From Pseudoroseomonas cervicalis (GTDB lineage Bacteria; Pseudomonadota; Alphaproteobacteria; Acetobacterales; Acetobacteraceae), in assembly GCF_030818485.1 (NCBI RefSeq), contig NZ_JAUTAJ010000004.1:1653001-1717000 (forward strand): a stretch of 64,000 bases of DNA, read 5' to 3'. Below the pieces are notes generated by a model, which was given only the letters and a program-made list of their open reading frames with translations, searched no databases and was not told where the DNA came from. This document shows positions 35,763-44,213 of the stretch, piece after piece. Position numbers and translations under genes: made by a program. Position 1 is the stretch's first letter, and the number at the start of each line of letters is the position of its first letter.

Positions 35763-37280
35763 ATGCCCGACACCCACACCCCGGCGGCGACGCCCGAGGC
35801 GCCCTGCCTCGATCCCTTCGCGCTGGCCCGCGCGCTTTCGGGCGCGCATCTGATCGGCGGGCGGCTGGTGCCGGCGCGCTCCGGCCGCGTCTTCCCCGTG
35901 GTCAACCCGGCGACCGGCGAGAGCGTGGCCGAGGCCGCCGATGGCGATGCCGCCGATGTCGAGGCGGCGGTGAGCGATGCCGCCCGCGCGCAGAAGGAAT
36001 GGGCGAAGCTGCCCGCCCGCAAGCGCGGCGCGCTGGTGGCCCAGGCGGCGGCGCTGATCCGCACCCATGTCGAGGAGCTGTCGCGGCTGGTGGCACTCGA
36101 GACCGGCAAGGCGCTGCGCACCGAAAGCCGTGTCGAGGCCAACAACGTCGCCGACATCTTCGATTTCTTCGCGGGCCTCGGCGGCGAGATCAAGGGCGAG
36201 ACGGTGCCCTTCGGCCCGGATGTGCTGAACATCACCGTGCGCGAGCCGCTCGGCGTGGTCGGCGCCATCATCCCCTGGAACATCCCGATGATGCTGCTGG
36301 CGCTGAAGGTGGCGCCCGCCCTCGTCGCCGGCAACAGCGTGGTGGTGAAATCGGCCGAGGAAGCGCCGCTCGCCGTGCTGCGCATCGCCGAGCTGATGAA
36401 CCGCGTGCTGCCGGCCGGCGTGTTCAACCTGCTCTCCGGCCAGGGTCCGGAATGCGGCGCGCCGCTGGTCGCGCACAAGCTGGTGAAGAAGGTGACCTTC
36501 ACCGGCTCGGTCGAGACCGGCAAGATCATCTACAAGGCGGCGGCCGAGAAGCTGATCCCGGTGACGCTGGAGCTTGGCGGCAAGTCGCCGATGATCGTCT
36601 TCGCCGATTGCGATTTCGAAAAGACCGTGCAGGGCGCGCTGACCTCGATGCGCTTCACCCGCCAGGGGCAGAGCTGCACGGCCGCCAGCCGCATCTTCGT
36701 CGAGCGGCCGATCTTCGACCGCTTCGTCGAGGAAATGGCGAAGCGCGTCGACGCCATGGTGATGGGCGACCCGCTGGACGAGACGACCGATATCGGCACC
36801 ATCATCTCGCCCGGCCAGTTCGAGAAGGTGAAGACCTTCATCGAGGAAGGCCGCGCCACGGCGGGCGCGACGGGCCGCGCCTGCTCGGCCATGCCGCAGG
36901 ACGCCGCGCTGAAGAAGGGGCTGTTCATCCAGCCGCATATTTTTACCGGCCTGACCAAGGAGAGCCGGCTGGTGCGCGAGGAGATCTTCGGCCCCGTGAC
37001 CTGCATCTTTCCCTTCGACGAGGCGGAAGCGGTGCTGGCGGAGGCCAATGACACCGAATTCGGCCTGGCCGCCAGCGTCTGGACCAGCAACCTCAAGATC
37101 GCGTTGACCTTCGCGCATCGCATCGAGGCGGGGCTGGTGCAGGTGAACCAGAACCTCGTTGTGCAGCCGAATCTTTCTTACGGCGGGGTGAAGGCGTCCG
37201 GCCTCGGCAAGGAAGCGAGTCTTGAATCGATGCTGGAACACTTCACTCACAAGAAGACGATCATGGTCAACATGACCTGA
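35763..37280 (+). CDS. NAD(P)-dependent aldehyde dehydrogenase
   Basis: A 505-residue aldehyde dehydrogenase. The PWNIPMML segment, VKSAEEAPL, FTGSVETGK (nucleotide binding), the catalytic Glu in LELGGKSPMIVFAD, the nucleophilic Cys in RFTRQGQSCTAASRIFV, and EEIFGPVTCIFPF all match the superfamily. The second of two adjacent ATGs (35763) has GGGAGGA at the better distance. It is transcribed divergently from the alpha/beta hydrolase gene, with 158 bases between them. The natural aldehyde is unknown. Confidence 0.94.
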   Translation: MPDTHTPAATPEAPCLDPFALARALSGAHLIGGRLVPARSGRVFPVVNPATGESVAEAADGDAADVEAAVSDAARAQKEWAKLPARKRGALVAQAAALIRTHVEELSRLVALETGKALRTESRVEANNVADIFDFFAGLGGEIKGETVPFGPDVLNITVREPLGVVGAIIPWNIPMMLLALKVAPALVAGNSVVVKSAEEAPLAVLRIAELMNRVLPAGVFNLLSGQGPECGAPLVAHKLVKKVTFTGSVETGKIIYKAAAEKLIPVTLELGGKSPMIVFADCDFEKTVQGALTSMRFTRQGQSCTAASRIFVERPIFDRFVEEMAKRVDAMVMGDPLDETTDIGTIISPGQFEKVKTFIEEGRATAGATGRACSAMPQDAALKKGLFIQPHIFTGLTKESRLVREEIFGPVTCIFPFDEAEAVLAEANDTEFGLAASVWTSNLKIALTFAHRIEAGLVQVNQNLVVQPNLSYGGVKASGLGKEASLESMLEHFTHKKTIMVNMT

Positions 37281-37339
37281 AATACGGCGCACTCGATCGT
37301 CACCGCCGCAGCGCGCGGCGCCGGTCTAGACTGCGCCGC

Positions 37340-39730
37340 ATGAGGATTGCGGGATCGGCAGCATCGGCGCAGCGCGGCGCCGCATCGCCCGGGATGGCGG
37401 CATCCGGGATGGCGGCGGCGGCGCCCGGCCCTGGGCCGGCCTCCGCGCAGTCGGCCGGGCCCGCGGGCCCGGCCATGGCGCCGCCGCAGGACCGGACGGC
37501 CGGCAGCCTGCCGGCCGCCCCGGCGCCCCGCCCCGGCCCGCGCGGCGCCGAGGGGCTGCTGCGGCCCGGCGAGGCGCTGGGCACCGGCTTCACCGCCGGG
37601 CTGGCCAGCAGCCTGGCCGGCAGCCCGGCCCTTCCCAACCCGACCATTTCCGGCCCGCCACTTGCCGGCCAGCCGCCCACCGGACAGCCACTTCCCGGCC
37701 AGGCGCTGCCCGACCAGGCGCTGCCCGCCCAGGCGCTGCCCAACCCGGCGCTCGCGGGCCAGGAGGGCGCCCCGCCCCTGCGCCTCGCCGGGTTTGGCTT
37801 CCGCACCCATCTGCTGCGCCTGGCGCTCGCCCTGGCCCTGCCGCTGGCGGTGCTGGCCGGGGCGCTCGCGCTGTGGACCGCGCGGGAGCAGCGGGCCGAG
37901 GTGCTGCGCGGCCTGCAGCACACCGCCCATGCGCTGCAGCTGGCGGTCGACCGGGAGCTGCGCGCCGGCATCGCGGCGCTGGAGGTGCTGGGCGGCATGC
38001 CCGGGCTGGACCCGCTGCTCGCCGGCACGATCGGCGCCGAGGAATTCGCGGCGCTGCACGCCCAGGCCAGCGCCCTGCTGCGCCGCCCCGCCACCGGCTT
38101 GCGCTCGCTGACCGTGGTCTCGGCCGAGGAGGCCGGCCAGCCGCCGCGCCTGCTGCTGAGCACGGTGAGCCCGCCCGGCGCGCAGCCCAGCCGGCCGCCC
38201 GCCCTGCGCTTCGCGCCGCGCGCCGATGGCAGCATCCCCGACCCCATCGCGCCCTGGATCGAGGCGCTGCGCAGCCCGCTGCCGCGCATCACCGACCTGT
38301 TCCAGACGCCGCTCGACCCGCATTGGCGCTTCGCCATCACCCTGCCGCTGCAGCGCGAGGGCCGCACCATCGGCCTGCTGGTCGGCACGCTGGGGCCGGA
38401 GCGCATCGCCGCCATCCTGCAGGAACACCAGCCGCCCGCCGGCTGGGAGGCGATGGTGGTGGACCGCGTCGGCCATCCCGTCGCCCGCTCCACCGGCAAT
38501 GCCGCCGGGCTGATCGGCGCCGGCGCGGCGGAGCCGCTGCTGGCCGAGACCCTGCCGGCGGCGGTCGGCGCCTTCCAGGCCGGGCCGCTCTCCAGCGCCC
38601 TGCTGACCCTGCCGGACGAGGCCGGCGGCCAGGCCTATGCGGCGCTGCGCCGCCTGGCCGGCGTGCCCTGGAGCGTGCTCTACGCCGCGCCGCAGAGCGA
38701 GGTGGACGGGCCGCAATGGCGGGCCCTGGGCCTGGCCGGTGCCGCCGGGGCGGCGGCGCTGGCCCTGGCCGCGCTGCTGGCGCTGCGCATCGGCCGGCTG
38801 CTGGGGGCGGAGATCCGCGGCCTCGGCCGCGACGCCGCCAGCGTCGCCCTGTCCGAGGCGCCGCCGCCGCCGCGCCCGCCGGCCCTGGTGCGCGAGGTGG
38901 CCGAGGCCCGCGCCAGCCTGGCCCAGGTGGCCGAGACGCTGCGCCAGCGCGCCGCCGCCAAGCGCGACAGCGAGGCGCGCCAGGTGCTGCTGATGCGCGA
39001 GGTGGACCACCGCGCCAAGAACGCGCTGGCCGTCGCCCTCTCCCTGGTGCGGCTGGCGCCGCGCGACGTGCCGCCCGAGCATTTCGCCGCCACCGCCGAG
39101 GGCAGGCTGGCCGCCATGGCGCGCGCCCATGCGCTGCTGGCCGAGCGCGCCTGGGAAGGCGCGCCGCTGCGCGAGCTGGCGCTGGGCGAATTCGCCGCCG
39201 CCGCGCCGGACGCGCTGCCCGGCCGCATCCCGCTGGAGGGGCCGGCCGTGCTGCTGGACGCGGTGGCGGTGCAGCCCCTGGCCATGCTGCTGCATGAGCT
39301 CGCCACCAATGCCCGCCGCCATGGCGCGCTGAGCCGGCAGGAAGGCCATGTGCTGCTGCACTGGGAACTGGCCGCCGATGGCGCGCTGCGGCTGCATTGG
39401 CGCGAGCAGGGCGGCCCCGCCCTGCAGACCGCCCCGCCGCGCGGCCAGTTCGGCAGCCGGCTGATCCGCCAGCTGGCGGAGCGGCAGCTGGGCGGCCGGC
39501 TGCGCGCCGAATGGCGGCCGGAAGGGCTGAGCCTGGCGCTGAGCCTGCCCCGCCGCAGCGTGGTGCCGCCGCGCGCCGCCACCCCCGGCCCGGACGACAC
39601 GCTGCGCCGCGACGGCTTCGCCCCCGCAAGCCCCGCCCAGGGCCTGGCGACGGGCGTGGCGCAGCCGGGCACGGCGGCGCATCCGGCCGGCGGCTTCGGC
39701 GCCTTCCCGCCACCCTCCCCGGCCGGCTGA
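37340..39730 (+). CDS. HWE-family sensor histidine kinase with Pro-rich N-terminus
   Basis: A 796-residue membrane sensor kinase. The first 150 residues are low-complexity Ala/Pro/Gly, with a run of LPxQA pentapeptides at about 117-140 encoded by near-identical 15-bp units. A first membrane helix (about 157-180), a periplasmic sensor domain of about 270 residues and a second helix (about 458-482) follow. The cytoplasmic part has the HWE-type H-box REVDHRAKNALAVALSLV, the N-box LHELATNARRHGAL and the LHWREQGGP motif that names the family. HWE kinases act in alphaproteobacterial stress and light signalling; no response regulator is adjacent. The first ATG may not be the true start. Confidence 0.87.
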   Translation: MRIAGSAASAQRGAASPGMAASGMAAAAPGPGPASAQSAGPAGPAMAPPQDRTAGSLPAAPAPRPGPRGAEGLLRPGEALGTGFTAGLASSLAGSPALPNPTISGPPLAGQPPTGQPLPGQALPDQALPAQALPNPALAGQEGAPPLRLAGFGFRTHLLRLALALALPLAVLAGALALWTAREQRAEVLRGLQHTAHALQLAVDRELRAGIAALEVLGGMPGLDPLLAGTIGAEEFAALHAQASALLRRPATGLRSLTVVSAEEAGQPPRLLLSTVSPPGAQPSRPPALRFAPRADGSIPDPIAPWIEALRSPLPRITDLFQTPLDPHWRFAITLPLQREGRTIGLLVGTLGPERIAAILQEHQPPAGWEAMVVDRVGHPVARSTGNAAGLIGAGAAEPLLAETLPAAVGAFQAGPLSSALLTLPDEAGGQAYAALRRLAGVPWSVLYAAPQSEVDGPQWRALGLAGAAGAAALALAALLALRIGRLLGAEIRGLGRDAASVALSEAPPPPRPPALVREVAEARASLAQVAETLRQRAAAKRDSEARQVLLMREVDHRAKNALAVALSLVRLAPRDVPPEHFAATAEGRLAAMARAHALLAERAWEGAPLRELALGEFAAAAPDALPGRIPLEGPAVLLDAVAVQPLAMLLHELATNARRHGALSRQEGHVLLHWELAADGALRLHWREQGGPALQTAPPRGQFGSRLIRQLAERQLGGRLRAEWRPEGLSLALSLPRRSVVPPRAATPGPDDTLRRDGFAPASPAQGLATGVAQPGTAAHPAGGFGAFPPPSPAG

Positions 39731-39882
39731 AGGCCCCCGGCCGACGACCGGGCGGCAGCAAGCCGGCCCTCGGAACCCAGCAGCACCCGGCGGGCCCGCC
39801 TGCCGCGCATGACCGGACGGTCAGAAAACCGCGCGCGGCGGCCGGTTCAAAACCGCCCCGCCGCGTGTCAGGGTGGCGCCCC

Positions 39883-41178
39883 ATGCGCCTCCTCCCCGCC
39901 CCCGGCTCGCCGATGCGAGACCGGCGATTCCTGATCATGCTGGCCCTCGGCTTCTCCGCCGGGGTGCCGCTGCCGCTCACCGCCTTCGTGCTGCGGCAAT
40001 GGATGTCGGAATCCGGCATCTCGCTCGCCGCCATCGGCTTCACGGCGCTGATCGGCCTGTCCTATTCGCTGAAATTCCTCTGGTCGCCGCTGATCGACCA
40101 CGCGCCGCCGCCCTTCTTCCGCTCCTGGGGCAGGCGGCGCGGCTGGCTGGCCAGCATCCAGCCGGTGCTGGCGCTGTCCATCCTCGGCCTCGGCCTGACC
40201 AACCCGGCGGTGGCGCCGGAGCTGACCGTGGCGGTGGCCGTGCTGGTCGCCTTCCTCTCGGCCAGCCAGGACATCGTCGTCGATGCCTACCGCATCGAGT
40301 TCCTGGAGGAGCGGCAGCAGGGCCTCGGCCTCGCCTATTATGTCTGGGGCTATCGCGGGGCGCTGCTGGCCTCCAATGCCGGGGCGCTGACCGTCGCCGA
40401 ATTCGCCGGCTGGAGCGTCGCCTTCGCCTATTGCGCGGCGCTGGTCGGCATCGGCTTCCTGGCCGTCTGGCTGGGGCCGGAGCCGGAGGCGGCGCCGCGC
40501 CCGGCGCTCGGCTGGTCGGCGCGGCTGCGCGCCGCGGTGGTCGACCCCTTCGCCGATTTCGTGCGGCGCAAGCACTGGGTCGCCATCCTGCTGTTCATCG
40601 CGCTGTTCAAGCTGGGCGAGGCGATGGCGGGCGTCATGGTCGCGCCCTTCTACCGCGATCTCGGCTTCAGCCGGACGGAGGTCGCCGCCGTCGGCAGTGT
40701 CTTCGGCCTGTTCGCCACGCTGCTCGGCGCGCTGGCCGGGGGCTGGCTGGTGGTGCGCATCGGCACCGCCCGCGCGCTGGTGCTGACCGGGCTCGGCCAG
40801 ATGCTGTCCAACCTGATGTATGTGGCGCTGGCCCATGCCGGGCACGACATGCCGATGCTCTGGGCCCAGGTCGGCATCGAGAACTTCACCGATGGTCTGG
40901 CGGACGCCGCCTTCGTGACCTATCTGTCCAGCCTGACCAGCCGGGCCTTCACGGCAACGCAATATGCGCTGCTCTCCTCGCTGGCGGCGGTGCCGCTGCG
41001 CACCATCGGCGGCGGCTCCGGCCTGCTGGCCGAGGCGCTGGGCTGGCCCGATTTCTTCCTGCTGACCACCGCCGCCGCGCTGCCGGCCATGGGGATCATG
41101 ATCTATCTGCTGATCCGCCTGCCGCCCCCGCCGCGCGCCCAGCCGGAACCCGCCGCCATCGAGCCCGGACCGGGCTAG
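39883..41178 (+). CDS. ampG: AmpG-type muropeptide MFS transporter
   Basis: AmpG imports GlcNAc-anhydroMurNAc peptides for murein recycling. The 431-residue, twelve-helix protein matches AmpG: LGFSAGVPLPLTAFVLRQWM, SYSLKFLWSPLIDHAPPPFF, RRRGWL, FLSASQDIVVDAYRIE, and the late GIENFTDGLADAAFVTYLSSLTSRAFTATQYALLSSL. The ATG at 39883 is used; 39913 is an alternative. Lytic transglycosylase (slt), L,D-transpeptidase and DUF882 genes elsewhere in the window form the matching supply side. Confidence 0.95.
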   Translation: MRLLPAPGSPMRDRRFLIMLALGFSAGVPLPLTAFVLRQWMSESGISLAAIGFTALIGLSYSLKFLWSPLIDHAPPPFFRSWGRRRGWLASIQPVLALSILGLGLTNPAVAPELTVAVAVLVAFLSASQDIVVDAYRIEFLEERQQGLGLAYYVWGYRGALLASNAGALTVAEFAGWSVAFAYCAALVGIGFLAVWLGPEPEAAPRPALGWSARLRAAVVDPFADFVRRKHWVAILLFIALFKLGEAMAGVMVAPFYRDLGFSRTEVAAVGSVFGLFATLLGALAGGWLVVRIGTARALVLTGLGQMLSNLMYVALAHAGHDMPMLWAQVGIENFTDGLADAAFVTYLSSLTSRAFTATQYALLSSLAAVPLRTIGGGSGLLAEALGWPDFFLLTTAAALPAMGIMIYLLIRLPPPPRAQPEPAAIEPGPG

Positions 41179-41213
41179 AGGCGGACCCGGCCAGACTGCA
41201 AGAAAGTGACCGC

Positions 41214-41633
41214 ATGACCGCCACCCCCGCCCCGCGCCGCGCCCCCCTGCCCCAGGCGCCGCATCGCCGCCTGGCCGCCGGCCTGGCCGGGCTGCACCGT
41301 GCCCTGCTGAACGCCCAGGCCGTCGGCCATCCGGCGGCGCAGAACCCCTACGCCCTGCTGCAGGCGGTGATGCACGACCCGGACTTCGCCTGGCTGCGCG
41401 GCTTCAGCGACCTGATGGTGCGGATCGACGAGGCCGGGGCCAAGGGCGCCACCCCCTCGCCCGAGGCGATGCAGGGTTTTCTCCTCTCCGCCACGGCGCT
41501 GGCCGAGGGCGGGGCGGAGGCGCCGGAGGCGCATGCGAAGCTGCGCGGCTTCCTGCTGCGCCGCGACGTCGCCGCCGCCCATGCCGAGCTGCGCCGCATC
41601 CTGGCCGAGCTGCGCGGCAGCCACGGCCAGTAG
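41214..41633 (+). CDS. conserved hypothetical protein
   Basis: A 139-residue soluble, Ala-rich helical protein following ampG after 35 bases and likely co-transcribed. Segments such as LNAQAVGHPAAQNPYALLQAVMHDPDFAWLRGFSDLMVRIDEAGAKG suggest a packed helical domain with an acidic MVRIDE motif. I do not recognise a named family with certainty. There is no signal peptide or membrane helix. The ATG at 41214 follows AAGAAAGTGACCGC. Confidence 0.75.
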   Translation: MTATPAPRRAPLPQAPHRRLAAGLAGLHRALLNAQAVGHPAAQNPYALLQAVMHDPDFAWLRGFSDLMVRIDEAGAKGATPSPEAMQGFLLSATALAEGGAEAPEAHAKLRGFLLRRDVAAAHAELRRILAELRGSHGQ

Positions 41634-41687
41634 GGCCAGACCCAACCCGGCGCCCCCGCCGGGGGTGCCCCCGACCGGAGCCCCCGC

Positions 41688-42593
41688 ATGCGACGCCGCG
41701 CCTGGCTGGCCGCCCCCCTGCTGCTGTTGCCGGGCCGCCGCGCCCTGGCCCGTGACCTGCCGGCGCCGCCGGGGGCGCTTCCGCTGCCCGGCCTGCCGCG
41801 CAGCGCCAGCTGGATCGCCCGCACGCCGCGCCAGCCCGAGGCGCGCCACCGCATCCTGCTGGCCTGGCCGGAGGGGCCGCCGCCCGCCACCGGCTGGCCG
41901 CTGCTCTACCTGCTGGATGGCGAGGCCAGCTTCCCCATGGCGGTCACCGCCATGCGCCGGCCGGGCGCGGCGCTGCGGCCGGCGCTGCTGGTCGGGCTCG
42001 GCTATCCGGCGGCGGCGCCGCTCGACCCGGGCGGGCGCGACCGCGACTACACCCCGCCCGCCGCCGGCGCGCCGGAGGGGTTCGGCGGCGCCGAGCCCTT
42101 CCTGGAGTTCCTGCGCCAGGAACTGCAGCCGGAGCTGGCCCGCCACCATCCGCTGAACCCGGAGCGGCTGGCGATGTTCGGCCATTCCTATGGCGGGCTC
42201 TGCCTGCTGCACGCCTTCTTCACCCGGCCCGACTGGCTGTGGGGCGGCATCGCTGCCAGCCCCTCGATCGGCTGGCAGCAGGGCGCGCTGCTGGAGACGG
42301 CGCATGCTTTCCTGGCCGCGCCGCCGCCCGGCACGGCGCGGCGCCGCCTGCTGATCACCGCCGGGTCGGAGGAGGAGCCGGCGCTGGATTCACCGATGGT
42401 CTCGCCGGAGCGGCGGGAGCGGGTGCGGCAGAGCCGCATGGTCAGCCGGGCGCGGGCGATGACCGAGGCGCTGGCCGGCCTCGGCGCCGCCGCGCCGCAG
42501 GTGGAGTTCCGCCTGTTCGAGGGGGAGAGCCATGGCTCGGTGGTGGGCCCGGCGCTGCGCGCCGGGCTGCGCTACCTCTATGGCAGCGCCTGA
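41688..42593 (+). CDS. exported alpha/beta hydrolase (IroE/Fes-like esterase fold)
   Basis: A 301-residue esterase with a signal peptide (AWLAAPLLLLPGRRALA). The sequence WPLLYLLDGEASF, GGAEPFLEFLRQELQPEL, the nucleophile elbow FGHSYGGLCLLHAFF, ASPSIGWQ and the late His in FEGESHGSVVGPAL follow the esterase D / siderophore-esterase (IroE, Fes) layout. The substrate may be a ferric siderophore or another ester; no siderophore genes lie nearby. It ends ten bases before the convergent smpB. Confidence 0.88.
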   Translation: MRRRAWLAAPLLLLPGRRALARDLPAPPGALPLPGLPRSASWIARTPRQPEARHRILLAWPEGPPPATGWPLLYLLDGEASFPMAVTAMRRPGAALRPALLVGLGYPAAAPLDPGGRDRDYTPPAAGAPEGFGGAEPFLEFLRQELQPELARHHPLNPERLAMFGHSYGGLCLLHAFFTRPDWLWGGIAASPSIGWQQGALLETAHAFLAAPPPGTARRRLLITAGSEEEPALDSPMVSPERRERVRQSRMVSRARAMTEALAGLGAAAPQVEFRLFEGESHGSVVGPALRAGLRYLYGSA

Positions 42594-42603
42594 AGCGAGG
42601 GCC

Positions 42604-43092
42604 TCAGCCCTTCTCGCGCATCAGCCGGGCCTTGTCGCGCTGCCAGTCGCGCGCGGCGATGGCGTGGCGCTTGTCGGCCTTGTTCTTGCCCTCGCCGAGG
42701 CCAAGCACGACCTTGGCGATGCCGCGGTCGTTGAACAGGATCTCGAGCGGCACCAGGGTGATGCCCTCGCGCGCCACGGCGCCGGTCAGGCTCTCGACCT
42801 GCTTCTTCTTCAGCAGCAGCTTGCGCGGCCGGCGCGGCTCGAACTTCGCCATGAAGCTGCCGGCCTGCCATTCGGGGATGTAGCTGTTGAACAGCCAGAT
42901 CTCGCCATCGCGCTCGCCGGCCCAGGCATCGGCCAGGGCGGCGCGGCCGGCGCGCAGCGACTTCACCTCCGGCCCCAGCAGCACCAGCCCGGCCTCGAAG
43001 GTCTCGGTGATCTTGTAGTCGAAGCGCGCCTTGCGGTTCTGCGCGGCGGTGCCGTGCGAGATCAGCGGCTTCTTCCGGGGCTCGGCCATCAT
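42604..43092 (-). CDS. smpB: SsrA-binding protein SmpB
   Basis: SmpB delivers tmRNA to stalled ribosomes. The 162-residue protein has KARFDYKITETFEAGLVLLGPEVKSLRAG, the ELWLFNSYIPEW-like segment, RPRKLLLKKKQVESL, TLVPLEILFNDRGIAKVVLGLGEGKNKADKR and the basic C-terminal tail. Two ATGs at 43092 and 43089 are possible; GAGAGGGT lies upstream. dapA lies upstream on the same strand, a common alphaproteobacterial order. Confidence 0.98.
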   Translation of the reverse strand: MMAEPRKKPLISHGTAAQNRKARFDYKITETFEAGLVLLGPEVKSLRAGRAALADAWAGERDGEIWLFNSYIPEWQAGSFMAKFEPRRPRKLLLKKKQVESLTGAVAREGITLVPLEILFNDRGIAKVVLGLGEGKNKADKRHAIAARDWQRDKARLMREKG

Positions 43093-43102
43093 ACCCTCTC
43101 AA

Positions 43103-43172
43103 GGCGGGTCCAGGGGGACCCTGTCCCCCTGGCGGGGAGGCCCAGGCGGGGCGGCGCCCCTCCTGGCCTCGC
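43103..43172. repeat. mosaic palindromic intergenic repeat, copy D
   Basis: The smpB-dapA gap holds CCAGGGGGA / TCCCCCTGG (43110-43118 with 43124-43132) flanked by GGCGGG and GGCGGGG, then a GGGGCGGCGCCCC palindrome. This arrangement is the same as the right half of copy C at 58541-58600, with different but still pairing stem bases. Confidence 0.6.
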
Positions 43173-43188
43173 TCTCAGTTCAGTCGGT

Positions 43189-44068
43189 TCAGTTCAGCAG
43201 GCCGGCGGTCAACATCGCCGCCTTGACCCGGTTGCGCGAGGCCTCGGCGATCGGCGCCATCGGCAGGCGGCAGAAGGCGCTCGACTTGCCAAGCAGGCTG
43301 GCCGCGTATTTCACCGGGCCCGGCGAGGTCTCGCAGAACATGGCGTCATGCAGCGGCGTCAGCCGGTCCTGGATGGCCATGGCCTCCTCGATGTTGCCGG
43401 CCTCCCAGGCCGCGTGCATCTCGGCGCAGAGGCGCGGCGCGACATTGGCGGTGACGCTGATGCAGCCCACCCCGCCGGCGGCGCGGAAGGCGAGCGCGGT
43501 GTGGGTCCTCGCCCGAGAGCTGGCAGAATTCGGTGCCGCAGGCGAGGCGGGTGTGCAGCGGCCGGGTCAGGTTGGCCGTCGCATCCTTCACGCCGACGAT
43601 GTTCGGGTGCCTGGCCAGCCGCGCCATGGTCTCGACCGACATGTCGATCACGCTGCGGGGCGGGATGTTGTAGATGATGATCGGCAGATCCACGGCATCG
43701 GCGATGGCCATGAAGTGCAGATACAGCCCTTCCTGGGTCGGCTTGTTGTAGTAGGGCGTGACCACCAGCGCCGCATCGGCGCCGGCCGCCTTGGCGTGGC
43801 GGGTCAGCTCGATGGCTTCCGCCGTGCTGTTCGAGCCGGCGCCGGCGATGACCGGCACGCGGCCGCCGGCGGCCTCGACGCAGAGCTCCACCACCCGGTG
43901 GTGCTCGGCATGCGACAGGGTCGGGCTTTCGCCGGTGGTGCCGACCGGGACCAGGCCGTTGGTGCCCTCGGCGATCTGCCAGGCCACGAAATCCTGGAAG
44001 GCTTTCGGGTCCAGAGCACCATCCTCGGCCAGCGGCGTGATCAGCGCGACAAGGGAGCCCTTGAACAT
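43189..44068 (-). pseudogene. dapA: dapA (dihydrodipicolinate synthase), frame broken by one extra base
   Basis: DapA condenses pyruvate and aspartate semialdehyde in lysine and murein precursor synthesis. From the ATG at 44068 the protein reads [76 protein letters not shown] with the Schiff-base Lys, and up to FCQLSGED. At 43505-43507 a CCC replaces the expected CC, shifting the frame; the rest ([12 protein letters not shown]...AMLTAGLLN) continues in another frame to 43189. Deleting one C restores 292 residues, the normal length. The indel is in a short homopolymer, so a sequencing error is the simplest reading. Confidence 0.93.
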
Positions 44069-44213
44069 GGGACGCAACCTTCCTTCGGGAAACGGGCAAG
44101 CGGGGATGGAGGGCGGAAGCTAGGCGCCCGGCCCTTCCGGCACAAGGGAGAGGGGGCGCGGAGGCGCGGTTCGGGCAGGACAGGAGGGCGATGATCGGAT
44201 AGGGTCCGGCGCC

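Noticed and set aside
37690..37765. Tandem 15-bp units, considered as a CRISPR-like or minisatellite array.
   Set aside because: Units are adjacent without spacers, lie in frame inside a kinase gene and code for LPxQA pentapeptides.
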